From NCBI RefSeq assembly GCF_002943525.1, contig NZ_CP025394.1:4278001-4342000 (forward strand): 64,000 bases of DNA, read 5' to 3'. The DNA is from Kitasatospora sp. MMS16-BH015 (GTDB taxonomy: Bacteria; Actinomycetota; Actinomycetes; Streptomycetales; Streptomycetaceae). The notes beneath the pieces are model-generated. The model saw only the letters and a list, made by a program, of their open reading frames with translations. It was not told the origin of the DNA and ran no database searches. Within the stretch, counting starts at the first letter, position 1, and each line of letters begins with the position of its first letter. The translations under genes were made by a program, and so were the position numbers. Below are positions 44,392 through 53,859 of the stretch, piece by piece.

Positions 44392-45204
44392 ATGAGCGAT
44401 CAGGAAGAACAGATGACCCTCGTCCGGACCAGCTTCCCCGTCACGGGGCAGCCGATCCGGGTGGTGCTGATCGACGGCGAGCCGTGGTTCGCGGCTGCCG
44501 ACGTCTGCGCGGTCATCGGACGGCAGAACCCCAGCGACACGGTGCGGGCCCTCGACCCGTGGCAGACCTGCACCGTGGACCTGCGCGACGTGACCCTCCA
44601 GCAAGGTGAAGGCCGGAAAGCGAACAAGCGGGGCAACCCGACCCTCGTCGTGATCAGCGAGGCGGGCCTGTACACCTTGCTCGTGCGGTCGGACAAGGCC
44701 GCTGCCAAGCCGTTCCGCCGCTGGGTCACCGACGAGCTCCTGCCCTCGATCCGGCGGGGCGACACCGACGTGCCGTTCCAGCGGCAGCGGATGGCCGAGA
44801 CCCTCGCCGAGGCGATCGGCCAGCCGGTGGAGATCATCTCCGAGATCGAGGACCTCGACGGCGGACCGAGCTTCCTCGTCCACTCGGACGGCACGGTCCA
44901 CTGCCGACACGGCGAGATGGAGTTCCGGATGCCCAGCCGGGAGGAGGACAGCGGGCCGCCCTTCGGCGGGTACTTCGAGTGCCCGAGCGTGGAGCGGGTC
45001 GGCATCCGGGGCGGGCGGGCCTTCCCGCGCTGCGCGCGGCTCAAGCTGGTGGACCTGATCCGCCGGGCGACCAGGCCGCCGGCCGAGGCGCAGGAGTCGC
45101 CGGTTGGTGGGGTGCTGGAGTGGCAGATCCGTAGCAACCGCGTCTTCGGTAACGCCCAGGACCTGGCCGCGCTGCTCCGCGCGTTGGACGAGCTGCCGGA
45201 GTAA
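44392..45204 (+). CDS. Bro-N domain protein (phage antirepressor-like)
   Basis: 270 aa. Residues 15-120 form a BRO N-terminal domain (VVLIDGEPWFAAADVCAVIG, LVVISEAGLYTLLVRSDKAAAKPFRRWV in parts), typical of phage antirepressors such as ANT/BRO proteins. The C-terminal half has no recognised domain but contains a CxH/H cluster (VHCRHGEMEF) and ends with DLAALLRALDELPE. GGAGGA precedes the ATG. No other phage gene is nearby, so it is either a relic of a prophage or a domesticated regulator. Confidence 0.8.
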   Translation: MSDQEEQMTLVRTSFPVTGQPIRVVLIDGEPWFAAADVCAVIGRQNPSDTVRALDPWQTCTVDLRDVTLQQGEGRKANKRGNPTLVVISEAGLYTLLVRSDKAAAKPFRRWVTDELLPSIRRGDTDVPFQRQRMAETLAEAIGQPVEIISEIEDLDGGPSFLVHSDGTVHCRHGEMEFRMPSREEDSGPPFGGYFECPSVERVGIRGGRAFPRCARLKLVDLIRRATRPPAEAQESPVGGVLEWQIRSNRVFGNAQDLAALLRALDELPE

Positions 45205-45257
45205 TCCACAGGCGCCGGGAGACTTGTCCACAGCCTGTGCCCCGGCGTTCTCTGCTG

Positions 45258-45294
45258 ACGCCGTATGCCTAGGACAGACCTAGGCATACGGCGT
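45258..45294. terminator. Bidirectional terminator Bro-N / MFS gene
   Basis: A perfect 16-bp stem (45258-45273 with 45279-45294) with loop ACAGA and a TT tail. It is AT-richer than other terminators in the window, matching the Bro-N gene it follows. Confidence 0.85.
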
Positions 45295-45333
45295 TTCCAA
45301 TGCCCGAATGCCTATCGCCGCAGGTCGGAAACC

Positions 45334-46692
45334 CTACGGCCGCCCGACCTTGCCCCGCAGCCGCAGGATCGCGATCACCCCGCCCGCCATCGGCAGCAGC
45401 ATCCAGCAGAACGCCCACCGGTAGGTCTCCGCCGTGTAGCCGCCGGGGCCGGAGAGGGTGTCGAGGAGGACGCCGACGCCCAGCAGGGTGATCACGGTGC
45501 CGATGAAGCCGCCCATGTTGGCGATGCCGGTCGCGGTGCCGAGGCGTTCCAGCGGGTTGTGGGAGCGGGCGTAGTCGAGGCCGACCAGGGAGGCGGGGCC
45601 GTTGCTGCCCATGACGAGCAGGATCAGGACGAGGAGCCAGAGCGGGGGGTGGGCGCCGGGCCAGGCGAGGGCGAGGGTCCAGCCGGCGGTGGTGGTGGCG
45701 ATGACGGCCAGGGTGATCGGCATCCGGGCCCGGGCCGACCGCATCAGCATCCGGCCGAAGACCAGCCCGAAGGCCATGTTCGCCAGCACGAGCAGGGTGA
45801 GCAGGCCGCCGGCCTCGGCCCGGGTCACGCCCTGGCCCTCGACCAGGTAGGGCAGGCCCCAGAGCAGGGAGAAGGCGGCACCGGGGAAGGCGGTGGTGAA
45901 GTGGACGGCCATGCCGAGCCGGGTGCCGGGCTCGCGCCAGGCGTCCCGGACCTGCTGCCGGACGGGGAGGCGCCGCGGGGCGGCGGGGGCCGGGGCGGGC
46001 GCGCCGGCCGGGGCCTCGCGGAGCAGCAGGGCGACCACGGCGAAGACGAGCAGGCCGATCCCGGCCATGGTGCCGAAGGTGGGCGTCCAGCCCTGGGCGT
46101 GCAGGGCCTGGGCGATGACCACGGTGGTGATCAGATTGCCGCCGGTGCCGACCAGGCCGGTGAGCTGGGCGACCAGTGCGTTGCGCCCGGCCGGGAACCA
46201 CCGCGCGACCACCCGCAGCACGCTGATGAAGGTCATCGCGTCGCCGCAGCCGAGCACGGCCCGCGACACCAGCGCGGGCCCGAACCCGGGGCTGAGCGCG
46301 AAGGCCAGCTGCCCGGCGCTGAGCAGCAGCACGCCGGTCAGCAGCACCCGCTTCGGCCCGAACCGGTCGACCAGCAGGCCGACCGGGATCTGCATGGCCG
46401 CGTAGACCAGCACCTGCAGGATCGAGAAGGTGGCGAGCGCCGAGGCGTTGATGCCGAACCGCTGCGCGGCGTCCAGCCCGGCGACGCCGAGGCTGGTGCG
46501 GTGCATCACGGCCAGCACGTAGACGCTGACGGCGATCGACCAGGCGGCCCAGGCGGACCGCCCACCCGGCGGCCCGGTCTCGACCGCAAGAACCGGCGAG
46601 GCCGGAGCGGCCGGCGCGGCCGAGGAGCCCTGCGGGGGCCGGGGACCGGGGACGGAGGCGGCACGGGCGGGGCTGGCTGGGTCCACGGTCAC
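45334..46692 (-). CDS. MFS transporter
   Basis: 452 aa with 12 predicted membrane helices. GLLVDRFGPKRVLLTG is the loop 2-3 motif; YVLAVMHRTSLGVAG near helix 1 resembles the anion/hexuronate or nitrate-type ACS branch rather than drug exporters. The N-terminal 40 aa are Pro/Ala-rich and cytosolic. GTG start. Substrate unknown. Confidence 0.87.
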   Translation of the reverse strand: MTVDPASPARAASVPGPRPPQGSSAAPAAPASPVLAVETGPPGGRSAWAAWSIAVSVYVLAVMHRTSLGVAGLDAAQRFGINASALATFSILQVLVYAAMQIPVGLLVDRFGPKRVLLTGVLLLSAGQLAFALSPGFGPALVSRAVLGCGDAMTFISVLRVVARWFPAGRNALVAQLTGLVGTGGNLITTVVIAQALHAQGWTPTFGTMAGIGLLVFAVVALLLREAPAGAPAPAPAAPRRLPVRQQVRDAWREPGTRLGMAVHFTTAFPGAAFSLLWGLPYLVEGQGVTRAEAGGLLTLLVLANMAFGLVFGRMLMRSARARMPITLAVIATTTAGWTLALAWPGAHPPLWLLVLILLVMGSNGPASLVGLDYARSHNPLERLGTATGIANMGGFIGTVITLLGVGVLLDTLSGPGGYTAETYRWAFCWMLLPMAGGVIAILRLRGKVGRP

Positions 46693-46757
46693 CCGGACAG
46701 ACTAGCCAGCTCACCCGTTCGACCGACAGGGGGTCGTACCCGAACCGCCGGACCGTC

Positions 46758-47993
46758 TCAACCCTTGAGCGTCCAGGTCGCCGTCCGCGTCATCCGGCTG
46801 TCCCGGAACGCCTCGTCCCGGACCCAGTCGGTGGTGTCCCGGACGGTCGCGGTGACGGTCAGCGGGCCGGTCAGGCCGAGCGCGGAGGTGTCCAGCCAGG
46901 TGCGGTCGGGGGCCTGCGGCTCGACCGGTGCGCCGTTGACCCGCCAGGCGATCTCCAGGTGGCGGCCGCCGACCAGGTCCACCGGGCGGACCTGGAGGCG
47001 CGGGCGCCCGGTCAGTTCGCCCTCGGCGGGCACCGGCGGGTCGACCGGGCTGACCCGGTGGTAGATCTGCTCGATGATCGCCTCCCGGGAGGGCAGGTTG
47101 TAGCTGCCGCCGAGGGTCCGCATCACGGAGTCGGTGGTCGGCCGGTAGACACCGTTGGTGCTGCGGTACGCGCCGACCGTGTCGGGGCCGTCGGGCGACT
47201 GCGCACCCAGCCAGCGCCACCACTTGAGGTGGTTGCGGAGCATCTCGTCGGCGCCGACCGAGGAGAGGTTGGGGTAGTCCGGGTCGTCGGGCGCGCTGTC
47301 GTACTCGTCGCCCAGGTCGCCGACGGTGTGCCCCATCTCGTGCTGGATGATCCGGCCGGCGTCCGGGCTGCCGCCCGCGAGGGTGGTGACCCCGGTGCCG
47401 CCCGCACCGCCGTACTCGGCGGAGTTGGCCAGCGCGATCAGGTACTGCGGGCCGTTGCCCTGGCCCGCGTACCGGGCGGTGGCGGTCTCGTCGGCGCAGA
47501 GCAGCCGGGCCGTGCCCTCGCACCAGAAGTGCATGCCCAGCGGGGTGCCGAGCTTGCGGCTGTGGTTCTCCGTCTCGGCGATGCCGGCCACCGGGGAGAC
47601 CACCTCGACCCGCCTTATGTTGAAGAACCCCTGGTACGAGCGGAACGGTTCGATGTCCATCAGCGCGTGCCAGGCCCGGTCGGCCTGGTCGCGGAAGAGC
47701 GGCTGCTGGTCGGCGGTGTAGCCGTCGCCGAGCAGCACCAGGGTGATCCGGTTGGCGGGGTCGCCGGTCCGCCTTATGTCGACGGTGGGCGCGCTGCCGG
47801 GGCTGCGCAGGTCGGCGCGGGCGGCCGTGTGCGGCGGCACGGCCCGGTCCGGGCCGGCCGCGCTCTCGGGAGCGCCGATCGCGCCGAAGGGGGACGGGGC
47901 GACGAGCTCCAGCGCGGCGGGCAGCACGGCGGCCGACAGCAGCACGAGCACGGCCAGACTCCGGACGAGCCGGCCAGGTTTGCCAGTCGGCAT
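46758..47993 (-). CDS. Secreted M64-family metallopeptidase
   Basis: 411 aa. An N-terminal hydrophobic segment (about 10-30) acts as a signal or anchor. The M64 (IgA peptidase-like) domain shows LLGDGYTADQ at about 88-97 and the zinc motif HEMGHTVGDLGDEY at 218-231 (His218, His222, Asp229; Glu219 catalytic). A C-terminal beta-rich domain (about 320-411) follows. Natural substrates of actinomycete members are unknown. The last gene of its strand group; nothing suggests an operon. Confidence 0.87.
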   Translation of the reverse strand: MPTGKPGRLVRSLAVLVLLSAAVLPAALELVAPSPFGAIGAPESAAGPDRAVPPHTAARADLRSPGSAPTVDIRRTGDPANRITLVLLGDGYTADQQPLFRDQADRAWHALMDIEPFRSYQGFFNIRRVEVVSPVAGIAETENHSRKLGTPLGMHFWCEGTARLLCADETATARYAGQGNGPQYLIALANSAEYGGAGGTGVTTLAGGSPDAGRIIQHEMGHTVGDLGDEYDSAPDDPDYPNLSSVGADEMLRNHLKWWRWLGAQSPDGPDTVGAYRSTNGVYRPTTDSVMRTLGGSYNLPSREAIIEQIYHRVSPVDPPVPAEGELTGRPRLQVRPVDLVGGRHLEIAWRVNGAPVEPQAPDRTWLDTSALGLTGPLTVTATVRDTTDWVRDEAFRDSRMTRTATWTLKG

Positions 47994-48165
47994 ACGGGGG
48001 CGTCCTCGGTGGTCCGGTCACCCGGCACGTCGCGCGGGTGGGGGGTCGCTCAGACGTACCCCCACCATCGCCCGGACCAGCCCCCCACCACCCGAGGTTC
48101 GCCGGGGGGTGCCATTTCCCCGGTCCAACCGGCGCAACCGGCAGGCGGCACCCGTAACCCCTGAG

Positions 48166-49401
48166 TTAGTCCTTTCGAACACCCCACCGGCTGCCCTTGG
48201 TGAGGGCGTGGGTGGCCAGGCCGAGGACCAGGCCCCAGAAGGCGGAGCCGATGCCGTGCAGGGTGAGGCCGGAGGCGGTGGCGAGGAAGGTGACCATGGC
48301 GCCGTCGCGGTCGGCCGGGTCGGCGAGGGCGGTGGTGAGGCTGTTCTGCAGGGCGCCGAGGAGGGCCACCCCGGCGACCACGGCGATCAGGGCGGGCGGC
48401 AGGCCGGTGAAGAGGCTGACCAGCAGGCCGCCGAAGCTGCCGACCAGGAGGTAGAGGAGGCCGGTGGACATCCCGGCCACGTAGCGGCGGCGCAGGTCGG
48501 GGTGGCTCTCCGGGCTGGTGCAGATCGCGGCGGTGATGGCGGCCAGGTTGACGCCCGGGGAGCCGAACGGGGCGAGCAGGATCGAGACGGCGCCGGTGCC
48601 GGTGACCAGCAGCCGGTCGTCCGGCTGGTAGCCGGAGGCCCGCATGATGCCCAGGCCCGCCGCGTCCTGCGAGGCCAGCGCGGCGATGGTGAGCGGCAGC
48701 GCGAGCCCCACGGTGGCCGACCAGGAGAAGGCGGGCGCCGTCAGCACGGGGTGCACCAGCCCGCCGCCGCCCAGGTGCAGCGGGAGCCCCACGGTGGCGG
48801 CGGCCAGCCCGGCCCCGGCCAGCAGGGCGAGCGGCACCGCGTACCGGGGCAGCAGCCGCTTGGCCACCAGGAAGGCGGCGAAGCTGCCGAGCACCAGCGC
48901 GGGCGCGCCCGGCAGGGCACCGAAGATGCCCACCCCGAACTCGAACAGGATGCCCGCCAGCATCGCGTTCACGATCCCGGCCGGGATGGCCCGGATCAGC
49001 CGCCCGAACAGGCCGGTGGCCCCGAAGACGGTGACGGCCACCCCGCAGAGCAGGTACGCGCCGACCGCCTCCCGGTACGGGTACGTCGCGAGCCCGGTCA
49101 CCAGCAGCGCCGCGCCGGGGGTGGACCAGGCGGTGATCACCGGCTGCCGGGTGCGCCAGCTGAGCAGCAGGCTGGTCAGCCCGCAGCCCATCGAGACGGC
49201 CCAGATCCAGGAGGCGGTGTGCGCGGCGTCCAGGTGCCCGGCCGCCGCCCCGGCCAGCACCACCACCAGCGGCCCGGAGAACCCCACCGCGATGCAGACC
49301 AGCCCGGCGAGCAGCGCCGGCACCGAGACGTCCCGGCGCAGCGAGTGGCGGTACGCGGTCTCCGACGGGCCCGGGGGCGCCTCGATCTGGTGTTCAGTCA
49401 C
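48166..49401 (-). CDS. benE: Benzoate/H+ symporter BenE family
   Basis: 411 aa with about 12 membrane helices. VGFSGPLVVVLAGAAAG near the N-terminus and GVNLAAITAAICTSPESHPD in the middle are BenE family segments. It would import benzoate or a related aromatic acid; no benzoate catabolic genes are nearby. The GTG at 49401 follows GATACT by 6 nt, so a leaderless start is likely; the longer open frame to 49548 is not supported. Confidence 0.88.
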   Translation of the reverse strand: MTEHQIEAPPGPSETAYRHSLRRDVSVPALLAGLVCIAVGFSGPLVVVLAGAAAGHLDAAHTASWIWAVSMGCGLTSLLLSWRTRQPVITAWSTPGAALLVTGLATYPYREAVGAYLLCGVAVTVFGATGLFGRLIRAIPAGIVNAMLAGILFEFGVGIFGALPGAPALVLGSFAAFLVAKRLLPRYAVPLALLAGAGLAAATVGLPLHLGGGGLVHPVLTAPAFSWSATVGLALPLTIAALASQDAAGLGIMRASGYQPDDRLLVTGTGAVSILLAPFGSPGVNLAAITAAICTSPESHPDLRRRYVAGMSTGLLYLLVGSFGGLLVSLFTGLPPALIAVVAGVALLGALQNSLTTALADPADRDGAMVTFLATASGLTLHGIGSAFWGLVLGLATHALTKGSRWGVRKD

Positions 49402-49407
49402 CCGCGC

Positions 49408-49413
49408 AGTATC
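49408..49413 (-). promoter_or_regulatory. -10 box GATACT before benE, probable leaderless start
   Basis: On the minus strand GATACT lies 6 nt before the GTG at 49401; only the first base departs from the consensus. Confidence 0.45.
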
Positions 49414-49596
49414 CCGAAGGGCGCCGCGGATCCGCCGGAAAATATTTCGGAACCCACCTGCAACCCCCGGCGGGGATGCGCGTCTGTACGGGTGAAGGGC
49501 AACGGGGAGCGGACCGGCGAGTACCGGGGGGACGCGGACACCGGCCACCTTCGACCTGACGAATCATCGACACGCCACCCCTGGGGGAGCTCCATC

Positions 49597-50511
49597 ATGC
49601 GTACGTCCGTTATCTCCCGTTCTGTCGCCCTCGCCGCCGCCACCCTCGGCCTCGCCGTGGCCCTCCCGCTCTCGCTCGGCTCCACCGCCGCCTTCGCCTG
49701 CGGCGAGGACACCGCGCCGACCGCACCGACCCAGGCCCCCGAGCACCACGACAAGCCGGCCCAGGCGAACTTCATCCCGGAGGTCCCGGGCACCCCGATG
49801 ACCGTCACGGCGGGCGGTCCGGGCTTCGAACTCGGCGTGGAGATGGCCAACTTCACCGGCGCCCCGTACCGGCACATCGCCCCCGCCTTCAACGTGTTCG
49901 CCAGCGCGGACGCAGGGGACGGCAAGCACCTGATCAACCTCCAGCCGGCAGACGTCAAGGTCGAGGTGATGAACGCGGGCCACTGGCTGCCGCTCACCAT
50001 GCACCACGGCTGCGACCCGACCCTGATCGGTGACACCACCCCCATCCAGGCCCCGCTCGCCGACGGCCACGCCCGCCGCTTCATGTTCCGGATCAGCATC
50101 GCCGCCGACACCTCGAAGAAGCTCACCAAGCTCGACGTCTTCACCTACGCCGACGGCCTGGCCAAGATCGACCGCCAGACCCTGACCATCGCCCACCCGG
50201 CCGCCACCGCCAAGCCCGTCCCGCCGAAGCCGGTCACTCCCAAGCCCACCCCGACCGCGACCACTCCCGCGCCGACCACCCCGGCCCCGGTCGCGAGCAA
50301 CACCCCCGCCACCGTCCCGGCCGCCGTGGTCACCAGCACCACCCCCTCGGCCCCGGCCGCCCCGGTCACCCCGGCCACCGCCCCGGTCGCCGCCGAGCTG
50401 GCCAGCACCGGCCCCTCCGGCACCATCACCGCCCTGGCCGGCGCGGGCGGCGCCCTCGTCCTGCTCGGCGGCGGCGCGCTCTTCGCCTTCCGCCGCCGCA
50501 CCGCCCGCTGA
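49597..50511 (+). CDS. Sortase-anchored (LAxTG) cell-surface protein
   Basis: 304 aa. Signal peptide (1-34, cleaved near AFA-C), then a globular domain (about 50-200) with two cysteines (one in HHGCDPTL), a Pro/Thr/Ala-rich wall-spanning stalk (205-268), and a sorting signal: ELASTG, hydrophobic helix ALAGAGGALVLLGGGALFAF and RRRTAR. LAxTG is the signal of class E sortases in Streptomyces (established knowledge), so the protein is probably linked to the cell wall. GGGGGAG precedes the ATG. A related gene follows 120 nt downstream. Confidence 0.85.
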   Translation: MRTSVISRSVALAAATLGLAVALPLSLGSTAAFACGEDTAPTAPTQAPEHHDKPAQANFIPEVPGTPMTVTAGGPGFELGVEMANFTGAPYRHIAPAFNVFASADAGDGKHLINLQPADVKVEVMNAGHWLPLTMHHGCDPTLIGDTTPIQAPLADGHARRFMFRISIAADTSKKLTKLDVFTYADGLAKIDRQTLTIAHPAATAKPVPPKPVTPKPTPTATTPAPTTPAPVASNTPATVPAAVVTSTTPSAPAAPVTPATAPVAAELASTGPSGTITALAGAGGALVLLGGGALFAFRRRTAR

Positions 50512-50631
50512 CGCCGGGCGGAGCCGCCGGCCGCCGGGGGGCCGCCGGACCGCCTCCGCCCGCATCCCACACCGCCACGCCTTCGTACCGCCACACCACT
50601 CGTCACCACCGCTTCGGGGGGAAGCTCTGCC

Positions 50632-51378
50632 ATGCGCACGCCCGTTATCACCCGTTTCATCACCTTTGCCCTGACGGTCGCGCTCAGTGCAGCCCTCCCC
50701 CTGACCGCCGGAGCCACTGCCGCCGCCGCTGCCTCGGCCTGCGGGAGCGGCACCCCCACCCCGTCGAGCCCGGCCGCCGACCCCGCCGGGCCCCAGCTCG
50801 GCAGCCTCCGGGCCGGGTTCGGCGCGAGCCCGCTCGACCTGACCGCGACCGAGGACGAACCGCTGGTGCTGACGGCCGAGTTCGGCACCACCGGCGAGGC
50901 CGCGACCGTCCGGCCGGTGCTCGGCCTGGACGCCTACGGGCCGGAGGACTCGCCGCACCGACCCGTCGACCTCCGCCCCGAGGACGTGACGGTCGAGCTG
51001 GAGACGGCGGACGGCACCCGGACGCCCCTGCCACTGCGGGCCGGCTGCGCCCCGACGCTGCGGACCGACGGCACGGCCCCCGCCCTGCCGCTGCCCGGCG
51101 GCCACAGCGCCCACGTCACGCTCCGGATCACCCTCCGCCCGACCCTGCCCGAGCAGGTCACCTCGCTCTCGCTCGGTCTCGCCGCCGACGGCGGCCCGGC
51201 CTTCAGCTCCGGCACCGACCACCGCACCGTCCAGGTCCGCCACCACTGGCCCGCCGCGGCCGGCCCGCGGCTGCGCACCACCCTCCCCACCGGCACCCTC
51301 CTCGCGGCGGCCGGTCTCGTACTCCTGGTCGGCGGCGGGGTGCTGTACACCGTGCGGCGCCGCAACGGCTCCCGCTGA
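50632..51378 (+). CDS. Secreted paralogue of the LAxTG protein with an altered sorting signal
   Basis: 248 aa. Start (MRTPVITRF versus MRTSVISRS), domain order and the motif RAGCAPTL versus HHGCDPTL show it is a divergent duplicate of the protein upstream. It has a signal peptide, a globular domain, no long stalk, and a C-terminal helix with RRRNGSR. Before the helix the sequence is TTLPTGTLL, which is neither LAxTG nor LPxTG, so wall anchoring is doubtful and membrane retention is likely. GGGGGGA precedes the ATG. Confidence 0.8.
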   Translation: MRTPVITRFITFALTVALSAALPLTAGATAAAAASACGSGTPTPSSPAADPAGPQLGSLRAGFGASPLDLTATEDEPLVLTAEFGTTGEAATVRPVLGLDAYGPEDSPHRPVDLRPEDVTVELETADGTRTPLPLRAGCAPTLRTDGTAPALPLPGGHSAHVTLRITLRPTLPEQVTSLSLGLAADGGPAFSSGTDHRTVQVRHHWPAAAGPRLRTTLPTGTLLAAAGLVLLVGGGVLYTVRRRNGSR

Positions 51379-51387
51379 CCGGGAACG

Positions 51388-51425
51388 CGGAAGGGCCCGT
51401 CCTCGGCGGAGGACGGGCCCTTCCG
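51388..51425. terminator. Bidirectional terminator surface protein / bkd E2
   Basis: A perfect 17-bp stem (51388-51404 with 51409-51425) and 4-nt loop between convergent stops. Confidence 0.9.
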
Positions 51426-51443
51426 TACGTACTGCCCGGGGCG

Positions 51444-52865
51444 TCAGCCCCAGGTGATCAGGCGCTTCGGGCGCTCCAGGATGGCGGCCGTGTCGGCCAG
51501 CACCTTGGAGCCGAGCTCGCCGTCGACCAGGCGGTGGTCGAAGGAGAGGGCCAGGGTGGTGACCTGGCGGGGGACGACCTTGCCCTTGTGCACCCAGGGG
51601 AGGTCGCGGACGGCACCGAAGGCGAGGATGGCGGCCTCGCCCGGGTTGAGGATCGGGGTGCCGGTGTCGACGCCGAAGACGCCGACGTTGGTGATGGTGA
51701 TCGAACCGCCCGACATGTCGGCGGGCGGGGTCTTGCCCTGGCGGGCGGTGTCGATCAGGTCGCCGAGCGAGGCGGCCAGCTGCGGCAGGGTCTTGCTGCC
51801 GGCGTCCTTGATGTTCGGCACGATCAGCCCGCGCGGGGTGGCCGCGGCGAAGCCGAGGTTGACCTGGCCCTTGATCACGATCTCCTGGGCGGCCTCGTCC
51901 CAGCTGGCGTTGATCTCGGGGTAGCGGCGCACCGCGGTGAGCAGCGCCTTGGCGACGATCAGCAGCGGGCTGACCCGCACGCCCGCGCCCAGCTCGCCGC
52001 TCTCCTTGAGCTCGCGGACCAGCTTCATCGTCCGGGTCACGTCGACCTGGACGAACTCGGTCACGTGCGGAGCGGTGAACGCCGAGGCGACCATGGCCTG
52101 GGCCGTCGCCTTGCGGACACCCTTGACCGGCACCCGGACGTCACCGGCACCGACCGCGACGGGCAGCACCGGAGCGGCCTCGACCACCGGCGCCACGGCC
52201 TCGGCCACGGCGGCCGGAGCCGGCGCGGCGGCGGCGTGCACGTCCTCGCGGGTGATCACGCCGTCCGGACCGGTCGGGGTGACCGTCCGCAGGTCGATCC
52301 CGAGGTCCTTGGCGAGCTTGCGCACCGGGGGCTTGGCCAACGGCCGCTCCCCCGTCTGCACCGGCTCGGCCACCGGGGCGGGCGCGGGTACGGCCGGAGC
52401 GGCCACCGGAGCGGCCGCAGCCGGAGCCGAGGTGGCGACGACCGTGGTCTTGCGGGCCCGGCGCTGGACGCCGCCGGTGCGCGGGCCGTAGCCCACCAGC
52501 ACCGCGCGCCGCTCGGGCTCGGGCTCGGCCTCGGCGGCCGGGGCGGCGGCCGGGGCGGCGGCCGGAGCCGCCACCGGAGCGGGAGCGGGAGCGGCCGCAG
52601 GAGCAGCGCCCTCCACCGCGACCGAGATGATCGAGGTGCCCACGTCCACCGTGGTGCCGGCCGGGAAGAACAGCTGCTCCACCGTGCCGTTGAACGGGAT
52701 CGGCAGCTCGACGGCGGCCTTGGCCGTCTCGACCTCGCAGACGATCTGACCGTCCGTCACGGTGTCGCCCACCTTGACGAACCAGGTCAGGATCTCGGCC
52801 TCGGTGAGGCCCTCACCCACGTCGGGCATCTTGAACTCGCGGAGCGAGCGAACTTCGGTAGTCAT
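51444..52865 (-). CDS. bkdC: Branched-chain 2-oxoacid dehydrogenase E2 (lipoamide acyltransferase)
   Basis: 473 aa. One lipoyl domain (about 10-85; lipoyl-lysine in ETAKAAVEL), an Ala/Pro linker, a peripheral-subunit-binding domain (PPVRKLAKDLGIDL, about 178-215), and the catalytic acyltransferase domain with the active site SFDHRLVDGELG near the C-terminus. It starts 19 nt after the E1-beta stop and is the last gene of the operon. In Streptomyces this complex supplies branched acyl-CoA starters for fatty acids and polyketides (established knowledge). A pyruvate-type complex is the alternative. Confidence 0.9.
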   Translation of the reverse strand: MTTEVRSLREFKMPDVGEGLTEAEILTWFVKVGDTVTDGQIVCEVETAKAAVELPIPFNGTVEQLFFPAGTTVDVGTSIISVAVEGAAPAAAPAPAPVAAPAAAPAAAPAAEAEPEPERRAVLVGYGPRTGGVQRRARKTTVVATSAPAAAAPVAAPAVPAPAPVAEPVQTGERPLAKPPVRKLAKDLGIDLRTVTPTGPDGVITREDVHAAAAPAPAAVAEAVAPVVEAAPVLPVAVGAGDVRVPVKGVRKATAQAMVASAFTAPHVTEFVQVDVTRTMKLVRELKESGELGAGVRVSPLLIVAKALLTAVRRYPEINASWDEAAQEIVIKGQVNLGFAAATPRGLIVPNIKDAGSKTLPQLAASLGDLIDTARQGKTPPADMSGGSITITNVGVFGVDTGTPILNPGEAAILAFGAVRDLPWVHKGKVVPRQVTTLALSFDHRLVDGELGSKVLADTAAILERPKRLITWG

Positions 52866-52884
52866 GCTTCAGTCGCTCCCGGGA

Positions 52885-53859
52885 TCAGTACGCGAGCGCG
52901 CGGTCGACGGCGTCGAGCACACGGTCCAGGTCGGGCAGGAAGGCCTCCTCGACCCGCGACGGCGGGTACGGGGCGTGGTAGCCGCCGACCCGCAGGACCG
53001 GGGCCTCCAGGTGGTAGAAGCACTTCTCGGTCAGCCGGGCGGCCAGCTCGGCGCCCATGCCCATGAAGACCGGGGCCTCGTGCACGACCACGGCGCGGCC
53101 GGTGCGCTTGACCGACTCCTCCACCGTGGCGAAGTCGATCGGCGAGAGCGAGCGCAGGTCGAGGACCTCCAGGTTGTGCCCGTCCTCGGCCGCGGCGGCC
53201 GCGACCTCGTGGCAGACCTTGACCATCGGGCCGTACGCGATCAGCGTCAGGTCGGTGCCCGGCCGCGCGATCCGCGCCGCGTGCAGCGGCAGCGGGGCGG
53301 CGGAGCCGACCTCGCCCTTGTCCCAGTAGCGGCGCTTGGGCTCCAGGAAGATGACCGGGTCGTCCGACTCGATCGACTGCTTGAGCATCCAGTACGCGTC
53401 GTCCGCGTTCGAGGGGGTGACCACGCGGAGCCCCGCGGTGTGCGCGAAGTACGCCTCGTGCGACTCGCTGTGGTGCTCGACGGCACCGATGCCGCCCGCG
53501 TACGGGATGCGGACGGTGACCGGCATCTTCACGTGGCCGAGCGCACGGGCGTGCATCTTGGCCAGCTGGGAGACGATCTGGTCGAAGGCCGGGTAGACGA
53601 AGCCGTCGAACTGGATCTCCACCACCGGGCGGTAGCCGCGCAGGGCCAGGCCGATCGCGGTGCCCATGATGCCGGACTCGGCCAGCGGGGTGTCGATGAC
53701 CCGGGCCTCGCCGAAGTCCTTCTGCAGGCCGTCGGTGATCCGGAAGACACCGCCCAGCTTGCCGATGTCCTCACCCATGAGGACGGTCTTGGGGTCGCTC
53801 TCCAGCGACGAGCGAAGCGCGTTGTTGAGCGCCTTCGCGATGCTCAGCTGACCAGCCAT
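52885..53859 (-). CDS. bkdB: Branched-chain 2-oxoacid dehydrogenase E1 beta subunit
   Basis: 324 aa transketolase-like subunit. GEDIGKLGGVFRIT, ESGIMGTAIGLALRG, PYAGGIGAVEHHSES (catalytic histidines) and FLEPKRRYW are conserved. The ATG at 53859 overlaps the E1-alpha stop by 1 nt (TGATG); the longer open frame lies over the alpha gene. It pairs with E1-alpha to decarboxylate branched 2-oxo acids with thiamine diphosphate. Confidence 0.92.
   Translation of the reverse strand: MAGQLSIAKALNNALRSSLESDPKTVLMGEDIGKLGGVFRITDGLQKDFGEARVIDTPLAESGIMGTAIGLALRGYRPVVEIQFDGFVYPAFDQIVSQLAKMHARALGHVKMPVTVRIPYAGGIGAVEHHSESHEAYFAHTAGLRVVTPSNADDAYWMLKQSIESDDPVIFLEPKRRYWDKGEVGSAAPLPLHAARIARPGTDLTLIAYGPMVKVCHEVAAAAAEDGHNLEVLDLRSLSPIDFATVEESVKRTGRAVVVHEAPVFMGMGAELAARLTEKCFYHLEAPVLRVGGYHAPYPPSRVEEAFLPDLDRVLDAVDRALAY

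Noticed and set aside
45334..47993. Metabolic island joining the MFS transporter, M64 peptidase and benE
   Set aside because: Same strand but separated by 65-172 nt gaps with unrelated predicted roles; no evidence of a shared operon.
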